This document shows, piece after piece, positions 24,198-35,300 of a stretch of 64,000 bases of DNA (positions are counted from its first letter, which is position 1; each line of letters opens with the position of its first letter). Under the pieces are notes generated by a model. It searched no databases. It was given only the letters and a program-made list of their open reading frames with translations, and was not told the DNA's origin. The position numbers and the translations under genes were made by a program. The stretch comes from Symbiodinium kawagutii. Taxonomy: Eukaryota > Sar > Dinophyceae > Suessiales > Symbiodiniaceae. The stretch lies in assembly GCA_009767595.1 (NCBI GenBank), contig VSDK01003676.1:753356-817355 (forward strand), given 5' to 3'.

Positions 24198-24345
24198 GTT
24201 GGTGGTTTGCTTGACATGTTGCACGTTTCCCTTTTTTTTTGGAAGGAGAGTTGGGACTAGTTGTGATTTTATCCGATTTTTTTCGGGAAGCTTAGTTGTG
24301 CCGGTTGTTTGACTATAAGGTTTTCAGAGGGGTCGAAAAACCTCC
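24198..24345 (+). mobile_element. Family A element, long and diverged (A15)
   Basis: Left end GTTGGTGGTTTGCTTGACAT. The right part TTTGACTATAAGGTTTTCAG then GGGTCGAAAAACCTCC is degraded. Confidence 0.5.
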
Positions 24346-25635
24346 GCTGAGAAATGATCATAGAACAAATTATTGCCATGGGTATATTGATTTGCTGGCG
24401 GCTTCTTGAAACAAGGAACGTGTGGGTCATTTATGGTCATCCTACCCTGCACCTTGGACCTTGAATGTCCCGAAAAAGTAGTCAGGAGTGGAATGCTCTG
24501 GCCGTGCTAGGATCATGGTTATTTTGTCATGGTTACTTGGAGCAACTTGGAGTAGAATCAGGCACTCAAATAAACAATACTCATTTGAATCTTCTTGATT
24601 ATCCCTATGCTTCCAGTTGCCATGATAGCAGGTAACCAAGCTTAAGAATGTTAGAAACCAGCTGGTTTATGTTGGAACGTGACCTAGCATCATTTTCCCA
24701 GCATGTTTTTGCTGACGCATAGCCACAATTTCGCTGGGGCTCCGCACGAAGCTGCGCTGACAACCCAGTGGACGCTGCTGGATGTGTCGCCAATGAGTTG
24801 GAGCTGACATCGGCTTATAGCAGTTGCCAAATGGTGGTTCATCTATGCTGATACATGTGATGGTGGTTCATCCATTAACATTAATGGTGCTTCCATTGCT
24901 GATGTTCATCAATGCTGATGTGTGTGGTGGTTCACTTAACAATGCTGATGGTTCCTTAACTTAGCTGATTGGTTGTTAAATGAACATATGTTTGTTGCAA
25001 CTGGTGGTTCACTTAACAATGTCGATAGTATGGTAACAAATGGTGGTTAATATAGTTAACAATAGCTCATCATGTAACTGATCACGTGTTTGTTGTGAAC
25101 CACGTCCTTGTCGCCAAGACAATCGTAACAGTAGCAATGATCATAAAGGGCTAAGATCTCGTGGCACATCCCGGTGGACGACACCTTTCAAAATCGGGAT
25201 GATCTCGTAACCGAATCTAACGTCAAGACATATCGCTTATATCTTGAGTAATTGGAATCATGTGGAATCACTTGGTGATTGGATCATGAACAGCTAAGGA
25301 TGGCTACCACTAAATGCAATTCTTCTATGCTGTGCTGCATTTCGCTTCAAACCTCCGCGGCAGTCGGCTGGGACAGCGACTTGCGGATCGGCGACAGGTT
25401 ACGGGGCGGGACAAAAAAGCGATCGCGCCATGGCAATGGCAAGCCCTTCTCGTCTTGTGGGGCCTACCTTGAGGCAGTATGTCCATCGTTGCTGGGCAGC
25501 CATGGTGATGGGTGGCTGTGGGGTGAGATTGGGCAGGAGGTTGAAACAAGCACAAGTGAATGTCAATGATGATTTTTAAAGCAACCGTCAATCGTCATGT
25601 TAGAATTTTGATTTGTTAACACTATATAATTAGTT

Positions 25636-25728
25636 GTTGGTGGTTTAATGGACATTTTTCATCTTCCCCGGTATTTCCAAATGGTTGGTTGACAAATATT
25701 TTTCATAGATGTCGAAACCACCACACAG
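25636..25728 (+). mobile_element. Family A introner-like element (A5)
   Basis: Starts GTTGGTGGTTTAATGGACA, carries GGTTGACAAATATTTTTC and ends GAAACCACCACACAG, followed by G. It is the only copy that meets the AG|G acceptor rule. Confidence 0.7.
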
Positions 25729-25893
25729 GTTAACACTTGTCATTAATGTATGTGTTTAACCATGCTGATGCACCGAGTCAGCCCGATGACAATGATCGCC
25801 CGTAGGGCATGTTTGACTTGACTCAACGCATGATATGGAGTCGACATGTTTTCTATCCATGCAGCATCTACTACTCGTGGTGAACCGGCTCAC

Positions 25894-25972
25894 TTCGGGG
25901 ACCACAAAGGGAATCAGCGGGCCAAGGGCCGCAGGAAAGACAGGAAAGGCTCGCACAGGTGGAGCTTGGCGC
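25894..25972 (-). CDS. Candidate exon, minus strand
   Basis: Minus-strand AGAG|G acceptor, 26 codons reading RQAPPVRAFPVFPAALGPL..., then a GTGAGC donor. The plus strand is open as a basic peptide (GNQRAKGRRKDRKG), so strand is not certain. Phase fits the minus exon at 20440-20366. Confidence 0.35.
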
Positions 25973-26631
25973 CTCTGGATCTCAACCATGGTTGACCAAT
26001 CAACCTGATGTGATCAATCAACCTGATATGGTTGACCAACATTGGTTGACCCTGATCAATCTGATGTGATCCGTTTGGCGTTGTCCAGCTCGCTATGACC
26101 TACGAGCAGCATCCAGCTGTTCATAGCTATTTTTCAGTAAGGAAAGCACCAGTGACTCGGGGGTACACCATTTTGGGCAGACCCAATGGCTTTGAGTCAA
26201 TGAACTCTCTTGTGTCCTTGTGAATCGATACCAGCACCGGCTTTGATTTGTTAACAGTTATGTTTTGCGCGGTCATAAATCAATAGAAATCATTTGCAAA
26301 AATGTCTACTTCAAGTGCCTGAACATTTGGGTTCACACATGATGTGTCAGACATGTTGTCGCTATTAAATGCGATAGTTGCATTTTGTGAAAGACCCATA
26401 TAGCAACCATTGCGTCTCCACAATTTTGCTCAAAAAGCGGCGGCTCTCAGGTACTTGCCTCTATGATCCTGTAATGCCGGTGTTTGCTCTCGGTCAGTTG
26501 TGCAGACTTGATTGAATTCTACATGTTTGGCTGTGTTTAGCTTAGTTTTCCCCATGTTTCCAACTACCATTGTAGTAGGTAACCCGCCCCAGTCACAACA
26601 ACGGTAGGAAACATTATGGATTGTTTATTTG

Positions 26632-26721
26632 GCTGGTGGTTCTAGGCATTTTTTCCCCAATATAAACCCACTGTTGGTTGGTTGACTGATATTTTTCAAA
26701 TGGGTTGAAACAACCAGCCAG
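26632..26721 (+). mobile_element. Family A introner-like element (A6)
   Basis: Starts GCTGGTGGTTCTAGGCATTT, carries GGTTGACTGATATTTTTC and ends GGTTGAAACAACCAGCCAG. Confidence 0.7.
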
Positions 26722-26755
26722 TTTGATAAGACGCTCCAATGTCCCCTATTCCTAG

Positions 26756-26829
26756 GCATGAGCCACCGTCCCAACGTTTTGGTAGATGTTCTGCCCATGG
26801 ATTTATATCTCCATGGGGTTCGAGCTTGA
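26756..26829 (+). CDS. Weak exon candidate
   Basis: CCTAG|GC acceptor, then MSHRPNVLVDVLPMDLYLHG to a TGA or to a GT donor near 26823. It lies 35 bases after element A6 and could belong to the 27148-30388 gene. Confidence 0.3.
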
Positions 26830-27147
26830 TCACTGAAACCAGTGCAGTTTGATTGAAAACAACAGATCAATTGAATCGGGCTCATTAGAACCAATTATCA
26901 ACACCAAGGCTAATCACTACCACTCCCTATCATGGTGGGTGCTGTCGCCCTCGGGCGCAGCATCCTTCAAAAATAACAAGAACCACTCCCTATCACGATC
27001 AACAACTACCCACTCTCCAAAGGTGATCCCTTCCCACTGCGGTTTGCCTTCCACCAATCCCTGAAGTAACATGCACTTGACATGTCCCATTTTGTTGCAT
27101 CTGCTGGTGGATGGGTCCGGTGAGAGCCGCCCTGCTACGCCCCCCAG

Positions 27148-30100
27148 GCTACGTCCCCAAGCTGCTCAGTGCCCAACATGTTCGCAACTGGGCAGCTTGG
27201 AATGAGTGGAACCCCGTGGATGGCCAAGCCTATCAGGCAGCGACTCTGGTAGCTGGTGGAGAAGCTGGTGGGTAAGGCTGATTGGCCTGTGGAATGTGAA
27301 GGTTTTTTGTTGTACAGTGTTTTTTTCCGTTGGTTTTTTTGGTACAGTGTTTTTAGTGTTGTTTCTTTTTTTCGTGTGGTTTTTCGAGTGGACTCTGGGT
27401 TGGCTGGCTTCCCTGGCAGTTCATGCGCTGGTTGAGATCGGAGCCCGTTTTCTGATGTTAGTTGCTTCATTGATTTGAAGATGCATGTCATTCTTGTTTC
27501 ATCGAGATCCAGTAGAATGTCAGTGCTGTTGCCTAGACATTCCATGGCTGAACAGTAGACATGTGTGGAGCACTGCGGTGTTTGAACTTGGGAATGTTTC
27601 GACGTCATTGGTTTCCCTGGTGCTTTGTTTGTCCATGAGCGGAGTTATGGTTATATAACTGGCTCTTGGTTGGGAGGGGGCTAAGGAGCCAAGGGTCAGG
27701 AGCTACCAGGAGTGCCCTAACCCCAAATGGTAGTGGTGACTCGTAGTGAATTGTAGTGGTGAATGGTGAACGGCCAATGTCAACAATTAACAACAATGCA
27801 ATTTTCAGGTTGAAACAAGTGGATTCGGAGGATATGTCAGGCCGGTTTCTGTGAGATTTAACCGCATCATACGGCTTTGGGAACATGAAACAACCTTTAT
27901 ATTGTACGTGTTTGGCTTTGCTGTGGTTAAACATCTCGAGAATTGGTGCCCCTGCGGTTTGCGCAGGCTTTGTTTCAGCAAAGGACCGGGCCGCGACGGC
28001 CTAATCCTGTGCTTGGGGCGGTGTTTGGGTACAGAAAGCAGCAAGAACTTTTCAGGTCCCGGCATTTGGCTATGGGTCAATATCAACCAATCAACTCTCA
28101 CGGTGGAGCATCACCAACAATCATAGGTAAAACAACGATTAATACTGGGTTCCCGATGGAGAGAGAGAGAGAGAGAGAGTGGGGAAACCAGGGTTACAGG
28201 GTTTTGACCCGTAGCCATTTTACCCTGTTTCAAGAAGAAGTCCGGATATCACTTTCACTGATGTCGTGTGTTCTTGCTGTCAATCTAAATCTAAGCATCC
28301 ATACAGCCATCATAAATTGCGCGCACACACTATTGAACACATGCGCCTATGTAACTACATGCCGCGAACGCGTTTTATGGGGTCGACTACAGGCCAGTAC
28401 CACTGACGTAGAACCAGTGTTACCTCCACAGTAAAGCAGCCATTTGCCTTCTGCAATATACTTATGAATCATTCCTTTTCCACCACAAGTCAAAAAGATG
28501 GATATAGATACAGATGCAGATAAAATAGACAGACCAATAGATAGATGAATAGATAGACACCTACCGCAGACCATAACTTTTGTGGTGGGTATAGATTTTA
28601 GACGATACCACTGGGTGATTGTACACCTGCAGGTATAGATCTCCACTTACCAAGATTCACCAAGTTGGCCCATCGAATCCTTTGGCAACCCGTTGCGCAG
28701 GATGAGTGATCCCACCGCCTACCTGAACTTTGCCGTCTCCCTGCGTCAAAGAGAGGATCTACCGAAGGACGGAACGTGGCGTCATGTGTTTTCCAACGGT
28801 CAATCTTGGGTAGGCATGGTAGGTAGGTAGGGTAGTTCAACCTTATGTAGGTTTGGTGTGGACTAGTTTCTTTCTTTGAATGGTGCCTTTTCCAATATAC
28901 GTGTTTGGCGACATGGTCAACAGACAACATTGAAGCAATGAATATGATTTATCGAAGGTTTGTGTCAGAGTGATTCAGCTACTATTTGAATTGGCGGGGG
29001 TTCCAGCAGAATGCGCCATCGCCAGATCTCTTGATGGGTATTTCATCATGGTAAAGACAGGGTGTGGCCAGGAGTGGTGGTAGCCAAAGTTGACAAGTCA
29101 CAGCAAAGTGTGACTGAAACACTGATTGAACCACCTGACAGTTTGTGCTCCCAAGAAAGATTGAACGTGGACGTTCGCAAGTGAAAGGCAGTTTTTCTTC
29201 TGGGATCCACTTAACATCCCTGTTGTACCATGTCTTGATGTGTTTGGAATGCTGTTCGCCCACATTTTGTTGCCCTAAAGCCCTAAAGTATGAATCATGA
29301 TCGAATCTTCCAGGAGTTCCACTTCCTTGGTCACCCCCCCAGGCCCCTTATAGTGCCCCCTGGTGACGTTATACCCGGAGTCCCCGTTGCAACACCGCAG
29401 CGGCGGCGTGGAGCCGCTACTCCTGGCTGGTGGAAAGAGAACCCGCACGTTGCAGAAGGATTTGGCTGGGGAGTACCTTGATATGGGTGTTTCTCAAAAT
29501 AGGGGTACCCAAAAATGGTTGGTTTATTACTACAAGGGGAATTGATGGCGCTGGAAAAAAATACTACAAGTGGTTTACAAAGGGATGATTTGGGGGGTAA
29601 CATATTTTGAGAAACCATCACATGGTGAATAGGTTGGGCTTATCCTAGACAAGGATGGGGTGTTAACATGATGCCTTGACAATGTGGATAAGTACCTTTA
29701 TATCGTGTTGACAAGCGGGGTCAACTAAGCTGGGTTTGATTGGCAGTTTGCTTTTTTTTTTTTCCTGGTAGCTATTGACAAACTGTTGGTTGACTGATAT
29801 GTTTCATCGTGGTTGAAACCATGAACCAGTAAGGCTCATAGCAACCTGATCAAACTTGGACCAATGATTCATCGCTGTTAATCAAGGTGAACGAGTTGGT
29901 TAATGATGGTGAATCAGCTGGTCAATGATCATCAGCACATAGTAATATGTTTGTTCATGGAAATTGCTGAATTACTAGGTTGGTGACTTGTAGTGCCTTT
30001 GTGGCTTCGGCCATACAATTTCTCCAAAGTTGGGTTTTCTCGGAAGAAGATGCTGGCACCTTTGCAATGGTTTCTCTATGGCATTGGAAATCACACGTTT

Positions 30101-30388
30101 TACTCACTACCATTGATTACCTAATACTTCAACTCATCACATGTCATCACCTCCCATGGACTCCCATGCTTAAGATCTCAAGCGACCATTCCTACGATTG
30201 AAATCCCTTCATCCCTAGGGACCTGGGCTTCCCGGCGCTGCCCTGCGCCAAGGCTGGTACGCCAAGCCTCCGAGAAATGCGAGACGCTGCAAGCGGTTGA
30301 GACGGAGCCATGGCCCAAAGACCTGAAGGATCAGCTCATTCAGGAGCGGGGGCAGTGCTGTCAGCTGGGGACCGGGGCGGCTGGCTGA
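27148..30388 (+). CDS. Split gene of unknown function, 3' part with stop
   Basis: Exons: 27148-27248 (KLLSAQHVRNWAAWNEWNP, GT donor), 28701-28798 (MSDPTAYLNFAVSLRQRED, GT donor), 29314-29458 (proline-rich RPLIVPPGDVIPGVPVATP, GA donor) and 30219-30388 (ASEKCETLQAVETEPWPKD, ending in TGA at 30386). All acceptors are AG|G. Phases fit for 29458/30219. The 28701 exon fits 29314 if it ends at the alternative donor after codon WRH. The join 27248/28701 does not fit, so at least one exon is missing or one boundary is wrong. The 5' end is not found. I recognise no domain. Confidence 0.45.
27661..27697. repeat. Family G repeat (G2)
   Basis: GTTGGGAGGGGGCTAAGGAG followed by CCAAGGG, as at 19122 and 55811. 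Confidence 0.45.
28067..28217 (+). mobile_element. Family B element carrying a (GA)n run (B2)
   Basis: Left end TGGCTATGGGTCAATATCAA, a (GA) run near 28160-28179, then GGGTTTTGACCCGTAGCCA. It is longer than other copies (about 117 bp) because of the microsatellite. Confidence 0.75.
29485..29619 (-). mobile_element. Family C element, inverted orientation (C3)
   Basis: Left GGGTGTTTCTCAAAATAGGG, inner GGGATGATTTGGGGGG on the plus strand (reverse of C1), right CATATTTTGAGAAACC. Confidence 0.65.
29735..29829 (+). mobile_element. Family A element, degraded left end (A7)
   Basis: Keeps GTTGGTTGACTGATATGTTT and GGTTGAAACCATGAACCAG. The left terminal repeat is lost. Confidence 0.5.
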
Positions 30389-31676
30389 GGATACGAAGGG
30401 GGCTGCTATTCAGGGGTCGATTTGCTGCGAAGTTTCAATTTGTTTATCGAGAAATTGAGTACGACTGAAGAAAGTAAGCATTGTAAGCAAGCTAGTGTGT
30501 GGTACATGCATATTTCAACTTCTGCTGGAGCTTACATTTTTGGCATGTGAACATGTATTGGTCTGTTCACATCAGACAATATACTTATTTGAGAATGTCA
30601 GTTGACATGTTTACTAGGCAATTCAATTTGTCATCTATCTTCTAGAATGGTTTGATGCACAAACCTGCGTAAATTCAATTGGCTTTTGCGTTTGCACCCG
30701 CACGCTGCATACATATCATAGTTGTGAGCGGCTATGGGCATGTATGACAAGTGCATGCAAGCTTTGTCTATATAATATGCCGATATGTGTGCATTTATTT
30801 ACCGTTTTTGGTCTTGCATGTGAACAAATCATGCGCACTTGTATTAGCATGTTGATGGCAGTGCGTTGTGTTGCATTTAATTAGTTTATCACATTTTTTG
30901 GATGTGATCAGATGAAACATGTGCTTTTCCATATGCCAGGCATACCCTATCCAGAATAGACCATATCCAGTTTCTTCTAGCGTTCCGCAGTCTCAATTGT
31001 TTGACACTACAGTGACCTTGAAGTGCTAGTACAGTACATTGCACATGATTACCTGCAAGACATTAGAATCGTCATAACATTTTAGAGACATATTACGACC
31101 AGAGGATCACCACAACAGCATGGCCTTGTCCAGAAAACCTTTACCATAACTAGGGGATGCGGGGTACCCCATGGAAGGCTACTTCATGCTAGACCAGCCA
31201 ATGCCGCCTGGTCATTGCCATGCAGATCGCCGGCTTCCTGGTAGGACTTGACTGAAGCCTTGGCCTTGATTGAAGATGCCGAAGCCGCTTCCAAGGAGTT
31301 TGGGGACTGATGGTTGCCCAAGCTGATGGGGGGAGGGTATGTTTACTACCCAGAATGATGGTTGATGGGAAAATGTAGAGGAAAGCTGAGTTTCTATCAC
31401 CAATGAAAGGGGGGTTCCAAGGTCCATTTTCCCATCGATTCACTTAGTGTTTACTGGAATCCTTAGTTCACGAGCTCAAGATCCAAGGACCTCGCGCCAA
31501 TTGGTCTTGTTGATGGTTTCTGGATCGCGTAGATGTATCCTCTTTGGAACGGCCCACATGAAAGCAGGACACGGTATGGCTGCATGTTTATGGATGGTTT
31601 CTTTTTTGCAGCAGTATGCTATATGATGCCGCGTCCATTGTTCGTTTCCACATGTGTAGCCCAATTCGCTGGTCAG
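30389..31676. other. Intergenic stretch, no gene seen
   Basis: AT-rich, no exon-like island. Rich in short TATGCATG/CATGCA-type words around 30450-30900. Confidence 0.5.
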
Positions 31677-31737
31677 GACCCGGCGGAGATGGAGAAGATG
31701 AAGTGTCAGGCTGCAGCACAGCTGTTCACAAGACGTG
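31677..31737 (+). CDS. Exon, helical Glu/Lys/Ala-rich segment
   Basis: GTCAG|GAC acceptor, 20 codons (DPAEMEKMKCQAAAQLFTRR) and a GTCACG donor in phase 1. An earlier GC donor after codon 11 (CAG|GCTGCAG) is possible and would fit an acceptor at 32430 by repeating CAGGC. Phase 1 also fits the exon at 33429. It may be an upstream exon of the 32391-39610 gene. Confidence 0.45.
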
Positions 31738-31821
31738 GTCACGTTTCGAAGGCCTTCAGCCCCATTGGTGATACATATTCACTTAGCGATGGGTCACTAT
31801 CAATAGAAACAATCCTATCAC

Positions 31822-31822
31822 T

Positions 31823-31876
<54 letters not shown>
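31822..31876. repeat. (TCA)n microsatellite
   Basis: About 18 perfect TCA units, 85 bases after the 31677-31737 exon. Confidence 0.95.
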
Positions 31877-32082
31877 GACCTAATAATCAGCATCCTTGTG
31901 ACGTCATCAGCCTTTTTATCACTATCAGCATTATCAAAAGTAGTTGCGGTTGGGTGATGCTTAGCATTGGTTCGACCTCCATATGGCTTGTTGTCGGCCA
32001 TCATGACTTGATTACTGGCATTTTCGCTTGCGGTCTTACAAGTTCTTCCTTTCTCCCTCATCTCGGATAGTGATGGCCAAAA

Positions 32083-32195
32083 ATGGGCATGTGCCAAAAT
32101 AGCGGTACCCCCCAAAATCACTGGTTTCCATTCGTAAGATGATCATTTTTTGCTGGGACCCATTGGTTACCCGTCATGGCTTGGCACCTACCCAT
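32083..32195 (+). mobile_element. Family D element (D1)
   Basis: Ends ATGGGCATGTGCCAAAATAG and CATGGCTTGGCACCTACCCA are inverted copies. Inner GGTACCCCCCAAAATCACTG and GACCCATTGGTTACCC recur, inverted, at 42166-42272. Confidence 0.7.
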
Positions 32196-32215
32196 ATACG
32201 ATATGCCCAAAGATT

Positions 32216-32340
32216 TGGCTCTGGGTCAGTTCACCCCGTACCCCTGGTTCCCCTATCATTAACCATTAGTTTCCCAACATAGTTTGTTGGTGAACTTGTC
32301 CCAATTTTTGGTTTGTTAACTGCTTGACCCAGCTCGCCAT
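32216..32340 (-). mobile_element. Family B element, inverted orientation (B3)
   Basis: Left TGGCTCTGGGTCAGTTCACC, inner GTACCCCTGGTTCCCC, right CTGCTTGACCCAGCTCGCCA. It lies 20 bases after D1 and 50 bases before the ATG at 32391. Confidence 0.7.
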
Positions 32341-32390
32341 TTGTCCATGGCGACTTCCATGGCTCGACTCATGGCTCGGCTGGTGTCACC

Positions 32391-35300
32391 ATGGCCTCGC
32401 GCCCCGTGGTGAACTCACTGAACTCGCTCGGCCAGGCCCACGAGCTTCTCATCGAAGTGCACCGTTCAGAGCTCTTCTGGGTCCGTTTCCAAACGGCACG
32501 GCAGATGAGCGCTGCAGCCGAGCCGGGGGCTGGCTGTGCCAAACTGAAGTGCTACGGCTACCATGTGTTGTTCAACTGCTACTGGTTGGTGGTTTAAAAC
32601 ATGGTTGGTGGTTTGATTGACATTTTTTATTTTGCCTAGTATAGTTGTTAGCAAATGGTTGGTTGACTCATATTTTTTCATATGGGTGGTTCAACCACCA
32701 ACCAGCCTTGTTGATCGATGTTGCTAGTGCATATCTGGCAGCCCTCCCATCCATGCGTTTTCAACAAATCTTCGATGGCTGGGCCCCAAAACCTTGGCGT
32801 CACCGGTGGTTATCACCGCTGGGATCATCCTAAGTCATGGTGGCTTGTCCATGGTGTACTCCCGTGCCGGCAGGGTCCTTGATCACTAACGATTGATCAA
32901 CCTATTGGTTGGTGACGGGGTACCACCATGGACAAAGCCGTGTCAACCGTGATCAGTCCATGATTCTGATCATAATGTGAATCAACCTGGCTGTATGATT
33001 ATGATACTAATCAAGTGATCCATGGATCGACCTGTGACTCTCAAGCGTCAACACTATGATTAAGCAAATCATATGAACCATGACGGGTTATTAATGATCA
33101 TGAAATCTCTCTCGACCATAAACCATCATTATAGCCAACATGATGAGCCATCATCACGATTATGACCGTCATAACTTATCATCCATATATCAACCATAAC
33201 CAGCCATCAAATGCCATGAAATCGTCATGAAATTGCCATCGAACATCACGACCGCTTTCTAAATCAACCATATCGACCTTAAATGTAAACCATGTCAACC
33301 ATAAATATAAACCACACCAGCCACATCAACGACATTAACCAACACTAACCATATCACCCATATATGAATGCACAATAAATCAATCCCAACCTTTCGCACC
33401 AGACACCTGGGCGCCCGCCTTCATCGAGGTTACCAGCTGCTGTACATCCGCGCGAAGTGCGCCGCCCTCCGCCGTTGCGATCTGCCCGAAGCTCGCTCCA
33501 TCGGACAGCGCATGGCGGCCGCAGGCCTGCCAAACGTCGGGGAAGAGGACCGACGGGGCCCGACAGATCTGGGGCACCTCCTGGGGGCCTCCCTTGCAGG
33601 GCTCCCTTGGGGCCGCCTTGGGACCCCTGGGGTTGGGTGTTTCATGGCTGGGAGATGGCTAGGTCAGCTTTGGTTGATGGCATTTTTTTTGGCCGTAGCA
33701 GTAGTGGTTGTTACAATTGTTGATGGGGGATAGAAATATGGGATCTATGTGGAATTGGTTATTGGTGGGTAGTTTTATGTACTTTAATCAGGAGTCATCA
33801 TCAAATTATCAGGAATAATTAGTGCATCAACTTTCGCTAATCACTACTAACCGTTTTTTCAACCTTATGAGATATCCTTTTGATTATCATAAATGGTGAC
33901 TAGCTCTTGCTATTTTAATCCACCATTGTGAGCTTAATCATTTTATCCATCATTATCGTGTTTGTTAAATCGTAATATGCCACTGTAACAACGATGATGG
34001 ATAAACATTAGTGATCATAAGTGGCTCATGCTATCGCTTACCATCGGTAACCACTACCATCGGATATCAGAACATGAAACATCACTGATACCACTAGGCC
34101 ACTCGTCAACACTACCAAAAAGCATTCACTAAATCCTTAGCGAGAGCTGAATTTGTTGGGAACGTGATCATCACTATGAATGATTCACAGAATCAGTAGC
34201 GTGAGGTTATCATGGTGGCTCTGTTAATCTTTCATGGCGATCAACCATTCACAACCACCCACAACCACTCACAACCATTGTCATCGTAGAACCATGAGAG
34301 ATAATCAATGATCATTACCACAACCATTGCCATGCTCAAAAGATCAGTAGCATCACTTGTGGTTGATCACAGACCATTTGTTACCCCTGAGGTTGATTTG
34401 GTCAAGCTGGCTGTCATCATTCTGCTGCCCTGGGGGATTCAGAATCGTCATGTATACATCGGCCTCGGGTAAACCAACCTGGAAGTGGAAAACCCACAAT
34501 TCAAAGCTGATTTCCTTGGGTTTCCTGGAAAGGTATGGTCATTTTCCATTGCCACGTTTGTTTACCAGAGGGTAATTGGATGTTTTTTTTGCAGAAATGC
34601 ACTCCACCTTGACGCTACCCAGCGCTGGGAAAATCCACGTTGGAAAACCCCTATATAGCCAAAACTGGTGCAGAGTTCACCGGTACCCCACCAAAGCATC
34701 AATGAATGCTATCCTGGTGGCTGGTTTCAATAGTTTTTGATTTGGCTGTGGGTCAAAATCCCGTACCCCTGTTTCCCCTACTATTAGCTATTGTTTTGCT
34801 TATTATTGGTTGGTTATTAACCCCCATGAAATTGGTTGGTTAATATTGACCCATAGCCATTTCCCTAGTATTCCCAAACGGCTGGTTGGTTGGCATATCT
34901 TTCATGGTCGTGAAACGCCACCAGCCGCAGCTTCCTATCATACCGTAGATGTTGGAACACCGCGGCCCCGCATGGCGTTCAGGACTTGCTGCTGCGCGCG
35001 ATCAACTGCGCCAAGAACGTGGTGGAGGCCACAAAGGCCGCCACGGCACCGTGTTGGCAGTGCAGCGAATCGGAGGAGAGGTGCTGGTGTTGCTATGGCT
35101 GATGGTGGGTTCATTTAAGGGATTTGGCTATGGGTCAAGCAGTTAACCAACCAGTAATGGGGGGTAGTAACCAACAAACTATAGGGAAAGTAATGGTGAA
35201 TGATAGGGGAACCAGGGGTGAATGATGATGAATCCAGGGTTGATCTGTGATCATTGCCTAATGAGTGATTGTCAATTATTGGTTACTTTCCGCCTAGTAA

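Noticed and set aside
28207..28222. Spliced-leader relic upstream of a retrocopied gene
   Set aside because: The match is the end of a family B element and stops before GGCTCAAG; no gene body follows.
27943..28434. Plus-strand open frame of 163 codons
   Set aside because: It runs through family B element B2 and its (GA) run, giving an ERERER peptide. Not protein-like.
31533..31883. Open frames giving poly-Ser (plus) and poly-Met (minus)
   Set aside because: They are translations of the (TCA)n microsatellite.
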